Source of the DNA: Sorghum bicolor
Lineage: Eukaryota; Streptophyta; Magnoliopsida; Poales; Poaceae
Assembly: GCF_000003195.3 (NCBI RefSeq)
Contig: NC_012871.2
Span: forward strand, 21,396,658-21,460,657
Direction of reading: 5' to 3'
DNA: 64,000 nt
A program made the position numbers and the translations under genes. How positions within the stretch are numbered: position 1 is the first letter of the stretch; each line of letters starts with the position of its first letter. This document shows positions 23,021-35,187 of this stretch, one piece after another. The notes under the pieces are model-generated. The model saw nothing but the letters and a program-made list of their open reading frames with translations, was not told the origin of the DNA and did no database searches.

Positions 23021-24724
23021 TTGCTAGCGGTGACCTGCAAGTCACACTCTCCTACGTGGAGTGCTTACCACAAGCTCTAGCACTTGACCCAGCTGGACTA
23101 CTTGTTGCCCTTCACATCTCGCTCTACTAGAGTTGCTCTTCACGATTCCCACGGAGTGAATACCATACGCCTCACAAATCCTCCTCCTCAGCACCGCACA
23201 ATCTTCTTGCATGCTTCAACGGAGTCACAAGCCATTTAGGAGATAGCAACCTCCAAGAGTAACAAGCACTACCGACTTGCAACATGAATACATGGGTTAA
23301 TCTATGCAATCTCCCAATGCAATCGCACTAGAATCGCTCACTCACTATTGATTCTCACTCTTGCAAGCACAAGTGAGTTAGAGGGGTCCTAAGCACTATC
23401 AAGCAAGGACACAAAGTCCCCTAAGGTGCTTAATCTCAATCGTGGCTGATACCCTAGTCAGGGGCGTTAGACACGCTGACAGCAAGGCATTAGACATGCC
23501 TCAACGTTCGATGCTACTTTGCCAGCAACTCTCGATTGCTTCCATGTGCCCTCAGTTAAACGTGAGTCATCGATGCTAGTTTGCTAGCAACTCTCGATTG
23601 CTGATGCGCTAGGTTCCACCACACACTAGACGCGCTTACCTCTCATTGGACGCAGTCCAGAGAGCTCTCAAACCATTTGAAGATGCATCAAATGCATCCT
23701 AGTGTATGCCATCGGATGCACCTCAGTGTCCGACGTGTACACTTCATGAAACCTTGAGAAACGCCATGTGCGTCGGACGTGCCAACGCCTAAGTGTCACA
23801 CGCGTCAACGACCCATCGCGTAGTTCTACCAACATTGCATGAGACGTAGGTCCAACATCTGATGAGTATTTCTCAACCCACGACTTCGCCTCCTCTTCAA
23901 ATCCGCATCCAACGCGGTGGAAAATAGGCATTTCATTTCTACAAAAACACTAAATGCCACTAAGCAAGCTCGGTGGGAGGGAGAGAGGATCCCAAACCCC
24001 TCTCTACCCCTCAAAAATCACCTCCTTTGCAAATATGCCAACACCACCATGTGAAAATCACCATGTGCAATTGTGTTAGCATTTTCACAAATATTTTCCC
24101 AAAGGAGTAACCTCTCAACTTGCCATGCCACTCGATCCTAACATGTATGCAAAGTTAGATCATTGAAGTGACACTAGATGGCCGATATGCAAACAAGTTT
24201 GCCCCTCTTCATAGTACGACCATCTATCCTAAGCTCAGTCATAAACTTCTCTACACACCTATGACCGGTGAAATGAAATGCCCTACAAATATACCTTTGC
24301 TTGCGCATTCCATTCCATCACCTCCAATGTTGATGCAACACATGCACCAACCAATCACCAAATGATATGATCCACTTTATATCATCACATGACCATATTG
24401 GTTCATCGATCTTGACCTCATTTGTTCTTCACTGTTGCCTCAGTCCATCGACGCCAAGTCTTGCTCACGCTTCACCGTCACACGCGGTCCCTCGCTTCAA
24501 AGCCTCTGACTTATCCTTCACACTTGCAACCGGTTCGTCGAGCCAAGCCTCATCTTGATCTTCTCCACCTTGGTTAGATGACTCCATGTCATGTCTCATA
24601 TGCAATGAGTTCCTCCATCATCACATATTTACTTATGGACTAATCTCCTGTGTATCTCATATAAATACATATTAGTCCACCTAAGGTTGTCACTCAATTA
24701 CCAAAACAAAATAAGAACCTTTCA
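23021..24724 (-). repeat. probable SIRE-like (Ty1/Copia) LTR remnant
   Basis: Non-coding text resembles the LTR type at 48,136-49,684: ordered phrases about stacked CAAGCACAAGTGAG and TCCCCTAAGGTGC, and an end AAGAACCTTTCA at 24,724 that fits the minus-strand start TGAAAGG of such LTRs. Its left side is cut by the CACTA end at 23,020. No adjoining gag or PBS is seen. The assignment is by resemblance only. Confidence 0.35.
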
Positions 24725-25404
24725 GGATCCAAGGGCTAAGAGACAAAGTTTGATGCGAGGCCTCTTACCCGCTCACCCATGCGGCCTCCCCCTCCCACGC
24801 CCTCCCCCTCTTACTATGTATGTTAGAGAGTATGTGAGTCGCAAGCAGGGTTCAAAGTCTGGTAACATGAAATTAAAAAAGCAAACCTTGTCCTGCTTGC
24901 TCGGCAGTCTGCCGCCACCCCGCCCAAATCGTGCTCTCGCTCATTGTCACTGAGTGGCCATGCCACCATTGTGCAACGATGAGTCGCGTGACCATCTCTG
25001 ATTTCTGATGGCCAATGCGTATGTTCCCTCACTCTCTCCCTCCCTACCTAAATCCTTCTCTATCCATGATTCAGCTAGGTTAGGGTTGCCCGGGGTAGCA
25101 GCGGTGGGATGGAGCGCAGAGGAGATCCCCAACCCCTACTAGGTCCCACTACACCCTCAATTGGTGGCCACTGCTCTTTTGCTACACTAGGTGGACTAGG
25201 AGCAGGCGAAGCGAGGGCCAAAGGATGCGGCAGCAAGTCATATTCATCATCTTCTTCATTGCACCACAGTTATCATGGACTCATCAGCACAACCTTTGTG
25301 TCTCTGCTTAGTTTGTTGGCCTTGTTTAGTTTCTTGATGTCACTGACTGGGCTAGATGCTATCAAGCATTCCCCTGTTTTGCATCTCTACTGCCCAAGCA
25401 GACA
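24725..25404. other. unassigned DNA
   Basis: Mixed-composition sequence with no recognisable domain, repeat or RNA. Short open frames here do not resemble known families. Confidence 0.4.
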
Positions 25405-26795
25405 CTAGTAGCTGAGTTCCTGAATTCCTAAAGCAATATTGCCCCAATGGTGGAGAAGGCAAGAGTTTCTGAAGCAGATGTTGCAGCTCACATCTTCCAT
25501 GTATCTTGAACAAAAGGTCAAGGCCTCATTAGCTATGTATGCCTCAGCGATGGATCCTTTAGGTCTAGCCCTATTCCTCACATACCCTTTCAAAGTGCCC
25601 ATTTGATGTTCGATCGGGTACATCCATCCATATTGCACAGGACCTCTTAAGAGTGCTTCATCTGGTAGATGGACAGCCAAGTGGACCATCACATCAAAAA
25701 ATGCAAGAGGAAATATTTTTTCTAGCTTGCATAGGATCACTGGAATTTCTGCTTTCAGATGTTTGACTACATCAACCTTTAGTTTCCTACTACAAATCTC
25801 ATGGAAAAATTTACCCAACTCTACTATTGCTTCATATATGTCCTTGTGCACTTGTCCCCAGAGATCGTCTGGTAAAATTCTTTGAAGAAGGACATGGAAA
25901 TCATGGGTTTTATGCCCTGCACCTTGGAACCATCTGCACTAATGCATCTTGCCAGGTTGGAAGCATATCCATATGGAAACTGAATACCTTTCAGAAATTG
26001 ACAAAATGTTTCCTTTTCTTCTTTCTCTAAGAAATACCATGCTACTGGCATGGAAACTGAATTGTCATCATCTTGTTTTAATTGCAAGTCTGGTCGTATG
26101 CCCATATCCTGTAGATCAAGTCTCGCATTAACTGTATCCTTATTCTTGCCCTCAAGATAGAGTATTATACCTAAAAGGGCATCACATATATTCTCCTGTA
26201 TATGCATGACATCAAGATTATGTGGCAACTTCAAGTGTTTCCAATAAGGTAGTTTCCATAGAGCAGACTTGCGGGTAAACAACTTTGGTTCAACATCCTT
26301 CTGTCCACGCTTCCTTTTCTTTGTACCTTTAGCATCGACAATGGGCTTACTAGGACACACATCTTTTACCTTCTCTAGATACTCCAATGTCTCCTCCATA
26401 CTCAACTTTTCTGGCTCACCATGGTTTTCATGTTGTCCATCAAAGACCAAGCTTCTTCACCACTTGTGATTTTTTGGAAGGTAGCGACAGTGTCCAATGT
26501 AACATATCTTCCTCCTAAGACTCCTTCACAATGGGTCTCTATTACAATGGATACATGCATAGTATCATTTAGTAATTCTCCCTGACAATACACCCAAAGC
26601 TAGATAATCATGGATGCACCATAGAACTACAGCACGAAGGTCAAACTTTGAACCATTGAACTCATCATAAGTTTTGACACCCTCCCGAAGTTTTAACAAA
26701 TCCTCAATAAGAGGTTATAAAAATATGCCAAATTCCTTGCCTAGAGACTTTGGTCCTAGGATGAGCAATGCCATGATGTAGTTGGACGCATCGAC
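25405..26795 (-). pseudogene. TNP2-type CACTA transposase relic
   Basis: Minus-strand fragments keep family order. A TNP2 piece (about 26,795-26,620) reads PLIEDLLKLREGVKTYDEF. Next is a TNP2 C-terminal part (26,450-25,824) with WKLPYWKHLKLPHNLDVMHI and ENICDALLGIILYLEGK. A DUF4218 part (25,851-25,405) has LPDEALLRGPVQYGWMYP and GYVRNRARPKGSIAEAY. Frames change between the pieces and stops interrupt them. The N-terminal half is missing because a retrotransposon gag relic adjoins at about 26,795. It differs in sequence from the CACTA transposase at 11.6-15.1 kb, so it is a different family. Confidence 0.75.
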
Positions 26796-27440
26796 AAGAA
26801 TGATCCTCCAGCAGCTGCATCTATATTCTCACGAGCACTTGTGGTGAGCCCATGATAGAATTTCTACATGAGTAGTCAATCCTCCATCCCATGGTGAGGG
26901 CATTCTGATATGTAATCTTAAAAGCACTCCCATGCCTCAGGGATAGATCCATCGTACTGCTATTGAAAAGTTGAGATCTTTGCATGGAGGACATTTGTTT
27001 TGCCTACAGGAAAGAACTTTGCTAGAAAAGCAGTGGAGCAGATATTCCATGTAGTGTTTTCTCTATGTTGGTGTAGAACCATGCTTCGCCCTTCCCAAGA
27101 GTGAGAATGGGAAAAGGCAGAGTAGTATGGCATCTCTTTCAACTCCTTTGATGGTGAAGGTGCTGCAAATCTCTAAGAAGTGTTGGAGATGGGCACTTGA
27201 ATCCTCATGTGCTTTCCCATAAAATTAGTTGGCTTGCACCATGTTGATCAAAGCTAGCTTGAGCTCGAATCCTTCATCTCTCACATTGACTACTGGACAA
27301 ATCCTGATGTTGGCAGTGGTTGGAGCGGAGAATTCATGCAGAGTCTTGAAAGCCATGGCTTTGAACACTGGCATCAAACTCATTCTTGGCTGGTCTTCTT
27401 TTGACAAAGTGGTTCGGGATTTCTTCATCCTGAGCTAGGC
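26795..27440 (-). pseudogene. Athila-like Gypsy gag relic
   Basis: Minus-strand reading includes FELKLALINMVQANQF, HLQHFLEICSTFTIKG and, in another frame, FYHGLTTSARENIDAAAGG. These are typical blocks of Athila-type gag (retrotransposon gag family). The frames are broken and only part of gag remains before the junction with the TNP2 relic. A matching PBS and LTR lie on its right. Confidence 0.65.
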
Positions 27441-27653
27441 TCTAGATTTTCTAATTATTTCTTCTAGATCCTCAACGTAGTTTGTCGGATAAATAAAACC
27501 AGACATACATTACCCTGTAATAAGATATTCACAACTAGACAAAAGACAGGGTAAGCCTATTTGAGTAAAAGATCAATAGTGCGGCTTGATTATCACATGT
27601 GTAAGATTATTCCTACAATTTCAAAATAAATCTATTCTAAACCTCCTTTGCCT
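27441..27653. other. leader between gag relic and PBS
   Basis: Short non-coding leader of the Athila-like relic, in the place expected between PBS and gag. No further feature is visible. Confidence 0.4.
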
Positions 27654-27671
27654 TCTCCGACAACGACGTCA
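27654..27671 (-). other. primer binding site relic (tRNA-Asp type)
   Basis: Minus strand reads TGACGTCGTTGTCGGAGA. It resembles the TGGCGCCGTTGCCGGGGA site used by Athila-type elements, with a few changes. It sits eight bases from the LTR start at 27,680. Confidence 0.65.
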
Positions 27672-27679
27672 CAAATGCT

Positions 27680-29595
27680 TGTTGACATCTCTAACACAAT
27701 TATAAATAGGAGGGTCAAACCCTTTCCTAGCAAAGGCATTAGAAATATTCATGACATCTCTTAGCATTTCTTAAGCCAGGTTGCCATCCCCAACACAACA
27801 CCAAAAGATGTGGTTGTACTTATAATCATAGCACTATAGAAAAAGAATAAAGGTTATCCACAAGCGCATAGATAAAATACACTTCTTATAGCATTTCACT
27901 GAGGAAAGTTGTAGGTATCGTTATTTATAATTTTACCACTAGGAAGACACTTGGAGGTATAAAGAATAAAAGCTACAACTTACACTTGTGATCAGAGTTC
28001 CACTAGATCAAACTCAAAACAAGGATCAATAATATCATAATAAAGGATAATTAATAATATATCAAAGCAATCCTAAAAGGGGTTTCAGTGAGCATTTTCG
28101 TACTTGGGCGTGACTATCGAAAGAACTAGAAAATAGAGAGTGACTCATAGGGTTATTCTAAGTATAGGTCATTGAGCTACATTGTTTAGTTCAATTACAT
28201 CTAGAAATTATGGCCAGGATAACCTCGCATTCATACTCAAGAGACATTGCTAAGATGGGTTAGGAATAGAGCAAGACATTACCCCACAAGTAAGCCTTAC
28301 TTGTCCTACATTCGGGGAGTAGACTACAGAGGACTCAATGAAGCTATAATAGTCACCTTTACGATCTACCACATGGCTTGGAATATAGGGTGCATTCGTA
28401 GATAAACAACGTATAAGCACCACGCTTACACAATATCTACCACCCACCCCTTGGTCATCAGAATAAGTGCTATACGAATAAGGGTATAAACACAAAACTA
28501 CTCCAACTATATTAAACATATAATCAACATAGGCAATGAACATTATAATTATGAATATAGAATTATAACAAGTCATATCAAGTATTTTGACTCACACACG
28601 AACTAGAACAAGAACTATAGGAACACATGAACTAGACGACGAACTAGATGAACTAGAATAAGAACACGATGACTACACGATCTAGATGATGAACTAGAAG
28701 AACAATAGATGAACTAGAAGATGAACACAATGAACTAGAAGACAAATAGCACAAATAGATTAATAATGTTGAATACAAGAGAGAAGTACAAGGTTGTACT
28801 TAGCCTCCTTGTGACTAGATCCGGAATCCAAGCATTGCTTATTTTCTCTAATTCTTATTCTTATGTTCTAGGTATGCCCTAGTTAGTGGAGCTCTAGGTT
28901 ATCCTTTTAAGGGACACCTCTGAATTGAACGATGGTGGATTAAATGAATTAATGGATATGAGAGATAGCTCAAGGGGGTCTGCCTCTGCTTATATACCCC
29001 GGTGGGGTGAACCGCGGCCCTTGGATCAAACTGACATGAAACAATGGTCAAGCTGCGTCGTAGAGGTCGGTTGGAGACAGCCATGCGAAGGGAGGCCCAC
29101 TTGGCAGTGGGACCAGGCCAGCCACCTGTCAGCTGTCAGGCTTCCGCTTTGTTCCCGTACCTTCGGGTGTCTTCCACGTCTTTCTAGAGGCACTTTCTGA
29201 TCCGTTCGCGTAATGTGTCGTGTCGTGGATGGATTCTTTTCTTTCCCAACTTCTGGATAAATCCCTAGAAAATATTATTTCATAAAGCTATGGAGTCTTG
29301 TTGGTTTAGTCCCTGGTATTGTTATGATGATGGTTTTAGGGTCTTTTATAGTCTTCTGAGTCGTATTCATCAAAGACTTTCTCTCCGGTGCTCCAAATTT
29401 GGCAAATGATATGTCCATCTCAATCGTCTTGACAAGCTCTCTTTGATGGTGTGCTCAGATTCTTTACTTGGATGAGAACAATACAACTTGCGGAACTCAT
29501 TAGAAATAAACCCCTATAACCCTACTTTACACATTGTTTTAGATCTCTTACTGGGTTAATTGATAGTTAAAAATTGAAGTTAATTACCGTCAATA
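27680..29595 (-). repeat. Athila-like LTR A
   Basis: On the plus strand it starts TGTTGACATC next to the PBS and ends ACCGTCAATA. Its minus-strand start is therefore close to the TGTTGACGGT start of the LTR at 55,133. It contains a run of GAACTAGA words (about 28,600-28,745) and, on minus, TATATAAGCAGAGGCAGAC (about 28,997-28,979), shared with the LTRs at 50.4 and 55.5 kb. The right limit is inferred from that similarity. Confidence 0.6.
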
Positions 29596-30719
29596 ATTGT
29601 GAAGACCATAAGGTACAACCGGGCGCTCAGCTACTGTGATCTACTTGAAATGCATTGATCCCTTAGGCTGTAATTAATGGAATTGAGTGCTTGTGTTGGG
29701 TGCTCATTGGAGCATTACCTACCTGCTATTACATACTAACTTTGTGTCGGCAATTTAGCAAGTGATGTGATGCACTGATGATGCATATGAGTAGCATTCC
29801 ATATGCCTCAGGCATTGGCCTTCAGCCATATTCATTGTGTGTTTTGTCTTTATTGATAATGCGCTTTGGCAATTATAGGATTATGAAACGATGACACCTG
29901 AAATCAACCAACAGGCCTTAGAGAGGAGATCACTAGGTTTATTATGGAGCAGATCATCAACAAAGAAGGTGGCTTTCATGCTAGTGATAGTTGACCATGA
30001 TAACGTGTCGAGTATATATATGTTCATTCCGTCTCTGCATTTGGAAAGAGATGTGAGTTACTCGACAAAAAACTTATGATGAACTATATAAGATACAATT
30101 AGAGATGAGATACAATCTGTGTATTGTCTAATGAACAATTTGTGTATTGTAGGCTACAAACTTGTAGGCATGAAACGCGTATGTAGTATTTTTCTTACTA
30201 CCGATGGGCCTGTGGCCTAGACGCGTCTATGGTAAGAAACATACTATAGATGTGCTGACAAAATAGGAGTCTATAGTGTGCTTCTCACTACAGACATATA
30301 ATAACAACATATGTTTTAGCATCACAACTACAGACGCATATACTGTACACGCGTCGGTACTATGTTCTTTCAGACAAACATGTTTACCATTGGCATCTGT
30401 AGTAGGAACCTACCTTCAAAAGTACGTAGAGCACAAAGATGTTCATTAAAACAGACACGCTTAAAGAACGCATATGTAGTGGTATCCATACTATAGACCC
30501 GTGTGTAGTATACATGTCTAAGTGTCATTTGCATAGATGTGTGTTCTATTTTAATCAGTCTCCTATGGGTACACACGTCTGTAGTTGTATTCTTACTACA
30601 GACGCTTGCTTTTGCGTGTCTGTAGTAAGCCTTATTACAGATGTCGTATTACAAACGGGTGCTAGCATGTGTGTGATACACCTGAACATTCATATGTTGA
30701 GTGTTTTTTTGACATAGTG
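29596..30719 (-). mobile_element. CACTA-like right end with CTACAGACGC subterminal repeats
   Basis: It ends AACACTC-type text inverted, GAGTGTTTTTTTGACATAGTG at 30,702-30,719; read inward, CACTATGTCAAAAAAACAC. Inside, from about 30,180, are many CTACAGACGC/GCGTCTGTAGTA words in both orientations. The left part (29,596-30,100) has no recognised domain; a 62-codon open frame at 29,891 is unassigned. The left CACTA terminus is missing, perhaps cut by LTR A. Confidence 0.55.
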
Positions 30720-30722
30720 CAT

Positions 30723-31400
30723 ACCTCATCGACAAGGACGAAGTCGCGCGCCTTCACCATCTCTAGGACCTAACTGAGGACCCTGCCTAATACCGGAGGG
30801 ATCAGGGAGTGGTAGACCAACGGCTTCCACTTCCTCGTTCCTCCGTGACATCAAAGCTGCATGATCTTGTCGCAAAAAAAAAAAAGAGCTGCATGATCGA
30901 GCACATGGATGGTTCCCTTGATAGCGTGCTCACGGTAGCTGAGGCCCTGCTCTCCGTTACACCTCCACACTTGTTGTAGAGCCGGGTCAGGCTACCGAGC
31001 GTGGAGGACAACGCACCATTGTCCTAGGAACAATGATAGTGACCGGGAGGCAGGCCTTGACGTTGAGGAGCGCACCAACAACAACGTTGGTCAAGGCAAG
31101 GTGCGCCATGGTTGACCCACATAGACATGGAGCTGGGAGCTGGGCTTCCACACAACTGGTGCCAGCACCCTATGCCTCTACCGCCATCCGTGTGTGCCTC
31201 CACAAACCATGCCTTCCAAGCGTGCCCCAGAGCTCGCCAACGAGCCGGTCCACCGCCGAAAACTTGATGAAAATAATAATCTGTTGTGACGCACAAGCAC
31301 TTGTGCTAATATATTGATAAACTCTTGAAACGAGTTGACGACGAGTCGGCCTGCCCAGACATCTGGGTGATCGACCAGCCCAGACTAGGCGGTCCATGGC
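30723..31400 (-). other. possible gene fragment, unassigned
   Basis: Composition rises to coding-like GC content and short minus-strand frames occur (31,397-31,170; 31,011-30,802), interrupted by stops and an A-rich insertion (about 30,870-30,884). I do not recognise a protein family. It could be a host gene relic or a captured fragment beside the CACTA end. Confidence 0.25.
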
Positions 31401-32797
31401 TCAAAGAGGTGCGTTAGGAGCAGAAGATTAATAATGCTTGGGAAAAATCATTAAAAAAAAGGAATGCATGAAACAAGAAGAGGATACGTGAAATCAAAGG
31501 AAAGCAATCAAGTGAAACGTCCGTACCTACCTAGCTGGCTAGCTAGGTGCAATCCTCGTACATCACGGACTCGAAGCAATTCCCCCTTTTACATTTGCCG
31601 CACCGCGTTACCTGCAGGCAGCTACACCGAACATCATACGTACGATGGTGCCATGGTCGATGGTTGCTGATTGTGTTTGGTTGGCACCGGCTAGTGTCTG
31701 TCTTGCTTGCACGGCATGCATATATGCCCACACGCAACCACCAAGGTCTACTACGACACAACTCATGAACTCATGCTGAATCTGATGCCAACCGCCAATA
31801 TCCAGATGCAGACTGCAGAGGCAGAGCAGCTCTCCTCTTCCAACACCACGTACTGTAGGTAGCTGCGTGCGTGTCTGTCAGTGATACAGCAATCAAATCT
31901 CAAGGAGAAGAGGGCCCCCATTACCATTGGGATGTACATAAGCAAGTAGCAAGGTGGCAACCCCTTTCTTTCTTTTTATTTTATTATTATCTTCCTAATA
32001 AAAAAAGATAGAGAATAAGATGGCACCATTGATATTCTACTACACTGCGTCTCATATCATGTGAGCAGTGAGGCAAAAGGTAGGAAAGAAATAAAGCGAG
32101 GCTTTAGGGAGAGATGCAAAGGCAGGGAAGCTCAAGAAAAGCAGCTCGACTCACTGCACGGAGGATGCCAGGATGGATGGAGTAAACTACTGCCTATACA
32201 GGCTATACTAGTATTAAATTTGCTCAACACTCGGTAAGTAAATATAATCCAATGTATAGCCTCCCAACTAACCCAAACTGTACTGCACTAGTGTACTATA
32301 CTCCTATAGTCCTGCTCTCGTTATTACTTTCTCGTACCTGCGCTGTATGCCTGTGAGGACAGGCCAGCAAGCAGTAACACCAGTGAGATCCAAGTGAGTG
32401 CTGGTAGCAACCAGCACTGCAGCAGCTAGCTCACCCGTATGCATGCCTCCTTCTGGCTGCTGCTGCTCTACTACTCCTACAAGCGAAGCCCAGCCTCTAA
32501 TCATGCTGCACTGCAAAAAAAAATCAAAACCACCTCTATGAGAAGCAAGGGTAAAAAAGGCAGGCAACAACGTGTTTACATACATAAGTGTCTGCCCCAC
32601 GCCTCCAGACTCTCCTGTCAATCTCATCCCTTTCGCTAGCTTCTTCACCACCCCTTGCTTCTTTTAAACACAAGGTGAGGAACCATCATTGCCATTTCCT
32701 GCTGCAGATAGGTAGCACCATTCTGTTTCTGCAATTAAGCGCTTGCTTCCAAGTTGCTTGGATCAGCCAGTATAGAGGGAACGGCAGAGAAGTCACC
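31401..32797. promoter_or_regulatory. upstream region of the SOSEKI gene
   Basis: Non-coding DNA with short simple repeats (CTAGCTGGCTAGCTAGG near 31,532) and CT-rich text near 32,600-32,660, as often seen in plant promoters and leaders. No unambiguous TATA box could be chosen. The translation start context is GTCACCATGTC at 32,798. Confidence 0.35.
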
Positions 32798-35187
32798 ATG
32801 TCATCGGAGGAGGAAGTGGCAAAGATGGAGGGAATGGCACCAAGGAGGCGCTGCAGCAGCCCAGGTGAAGGTGGTGTGCCTGTGACGGTGGTGTACTACC
32901 TGTGCCGCAGCGGACGTCACCTGGAGCACCCACACATGATGGAGATGCAGCTCGCCTCCCCAAATCAAGCCCTCTACCTCAGAGATGTGATCTACCGGCT
33001 GGACGCGCTGCGAGGGAAGGGCATGGCCACCATGTATTCCTGGTCCTGCAAAAGGTAACTTAACCATCCAGATCATTTGCTTCCTTGCTTCTGGCAACTG
33101 AAATATGCAATACAATTCAGGAGGTACAAGACCGGATTCGTGTGGCATGATGTGATGGAGGGTGATATGCTGCTCCCCGCCCAGGAAAGCGAGTATGTCC
33201 TCAAGGGATCCCTCTTGCCTCTCCGCCACTCAACACCACCTATAGTTGTAGCTGCACCACCACCAAAAGGTATGTTATATACATAATATATGTTCTGCAT
33301 TGTGGCCAATTGCCACCACTCAGTTAGTCAGCATGTATGGCCAAGCTGATCTTCTTGACTAACAAATTATTGGATTTACTTACTTATTGCATGCCTCCAT
33401 CTGATCTTCTTGGCTAAGAAATTATTGGATTTACTTACTTATTGCATGCCTCCATATTGTTTTCTCTTGCTTCAGATCATGACCAGCCAAATGTTGACAC
33501 AACCATTATTCCAAAGGTCCCACGTGTCAAGCCGAATCCTGATGAAGAGTCACCAACTCATTCGCAAGAAGGCTGGACTGCTAATTCATCATCATCATCT
33601 CCTCCCACGGTTAAGGTCGAGATTGAGGATGAAGCACCACCTCTAGCTCTGCACCAAGGGTCACAGACAGCACTATCATCCATATCACCATCATCTTGTT
33701 GCACCATTGGGGATGGAGATGAGACAACATCAGCCCGTTCAAGCTGTTCAGGCTGCCCCTCCTCCCCTAATAAGCCAACAACAAAAGGATCCTCAAGTGG
33801 CGCGAGCTCTCCCATTCCATCTAGCCCTGTGCTTCACAACAAGCAGAGGATGCCAGGGTGCAGCTCTGTCATCGCAGCAGCACAAGACTTGGCGACACAG
33901 ACCCAAGGAACATCAACAGGGAACGAGCTTCACAAGGACACTAGTTGCACTACTGATAGCACACCAGCCAAGGCAACCATACCTACCAACGACAAGCAAC
34001 CAGGAAATGCAGGATCTTTCTCCTCTGGCAGAAGTGGTAGGACTGGGACCTTGGAGTCCCTGATAAGGGCTGAGGCTCTTGGCAGAAGGGGTGCCACTGC
34101 TAAGAGGATCCTAGAAGAGGACGATGACAAGGAAGCAGTGCAGTCATTGGCCACTAAGCTGAACCCTGCCAACCTGCTGATGCGACTCGTGGCTTGTGGG
34201 TCGACCATGTCTGCAAGGCAGCATCTCCCTGCCTGCGGTCTCATGCGAACAACGCACAAGCCCCGGTACTTGACCCAACATGTTGAGTTCCTGCCTTCAT
34301 CTCCAGTCTTGTCTCCCCTTGGCACCCTCATCATGCGTCCTAGAAGTGCTGATGGAGCCAGAGGAGTTTCAGACTCAGGAGACTGCGGCCAGTGCAGAGA
34401 AAGACTGCTTCAAACCACAGATAACAGGTGTGAGTCAGGCAAAGTGATGTCCACCATTATTAGGCCCTCCTCATATTGTGACCATAACAGGTAACTTTCT
34501 ACTTCCTTTTTCCTGTTCTTCACTATCCTTTCTGATGAACAACCAGCTCAATCTGATGCAAGCGAGAAACTTATGCCCATTCTTCTACTTCACTAGCTGA
34601 TAGTCTTATAAACAAACAAATTCCCTCATGCCCATCACTATCTTAATGCCTGTCGCCTTCAACATGATCTCTCTGTACAAAATTAGCTTTCTGCCTACAG
34701 TACATCTGCATAGAATGTAAATGTAGAAGGAATATGTTGCAGTGTTTCTGAGAAAGAAGTCTCCACAGCAAATTTGAATAATTTGGAGGACAGAAGTAAA
34801 CTTACCACACAAAAAATCAGGGTGGCACCATTTCAGCAACCCACAAGTGGGACATTGGTAACCATAACCACAGATGTAGGTGGTGAACAAGAATCCAAAA
34901 TATTGTCAAGAAGTACGAGCAAAAGGATGATCGATCCATCATCACGACCTTCAAGAGTAGTATCATTCCGTGACGACAGGGAGAAAGTGATCAAGATTGA
35001 AGAAAGGTGAGTAATGTTCTCATGAATTGCAGTTTGTTCAGGAAGCCAATATATTTTTTTTTCTGTTTCCCTTAGTGTAAGGAGTTAACCTTGTTTTAAT
35101 CATCGCAGGCTAGCATCTGGAGCTCGTGTCATAATCCAGTGTGCACCCTTAGTCAAAGAAACTTATATCAGTGCCAAAGCAGTGTAA
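32798..35187 (+). CDS. SOSEKI / DUF966 polarity protein
   Basis: Five exons: 32,798-33,054; 33,121-33,269; 33,476-34,490; 34,743-35,006; 35,109-35,187. All have GT-AG introns and phases that join without a shift, giving 587 residues. Residues about 27-120 form the SOSEKI DIX-like domain (VTVVYYLCRSGRHLEHPHMM, YSWSCKR, GFVWHDVM, YVLKGSLL). This domain polymerises and places the protein at cell corners or edges in land plants. A second conserved block near residues 323-385 has GTLESLIRAEALGRRG and a Cys-containing LMRLVACGS. The C-terminus ends ARVIIQCAP followed by a short tail. The middle is Ser/Thr/Pro-rich and probably disordered. Rice relatives are described as stress-repressed DUF966 genes. 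ATG at 32,798 is chosen because it directly precedes the domain and has an AxxATG context; upstream in-frame codons look like leader. Confidence 0.93.
33346..33455. repeat. 55-bp tandem duplication in SOSEKI intron 2
   Basis: Units 33,346-33,400 and 33,401-33,455 both read CTGATCTTCTTGRCTAA and end TTATTGCATGCCTCCAT. They lie wholly inside the intron 33,270-33,475, so coding is unaffected. Confidence 0.85.

Noticed and set aside
28600..28760. GAACTAGA-rich run as a satellite or CRISPR-like array
   Set aside because: Irregular spacing, inside an LTR, with the same kind of run in the LTR at 50.5 kb.
29891..30079. 62-codon ORF in the CACTA-like region
   Set aside because: No recognisable motif, and near chance length.
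32673..32706. Possible tiny 5' UTR intron (GTGAGG...CTGCAG) before SOSEKI
   Set aside because: About 30 bases is too short for a plant intron; left as leader.
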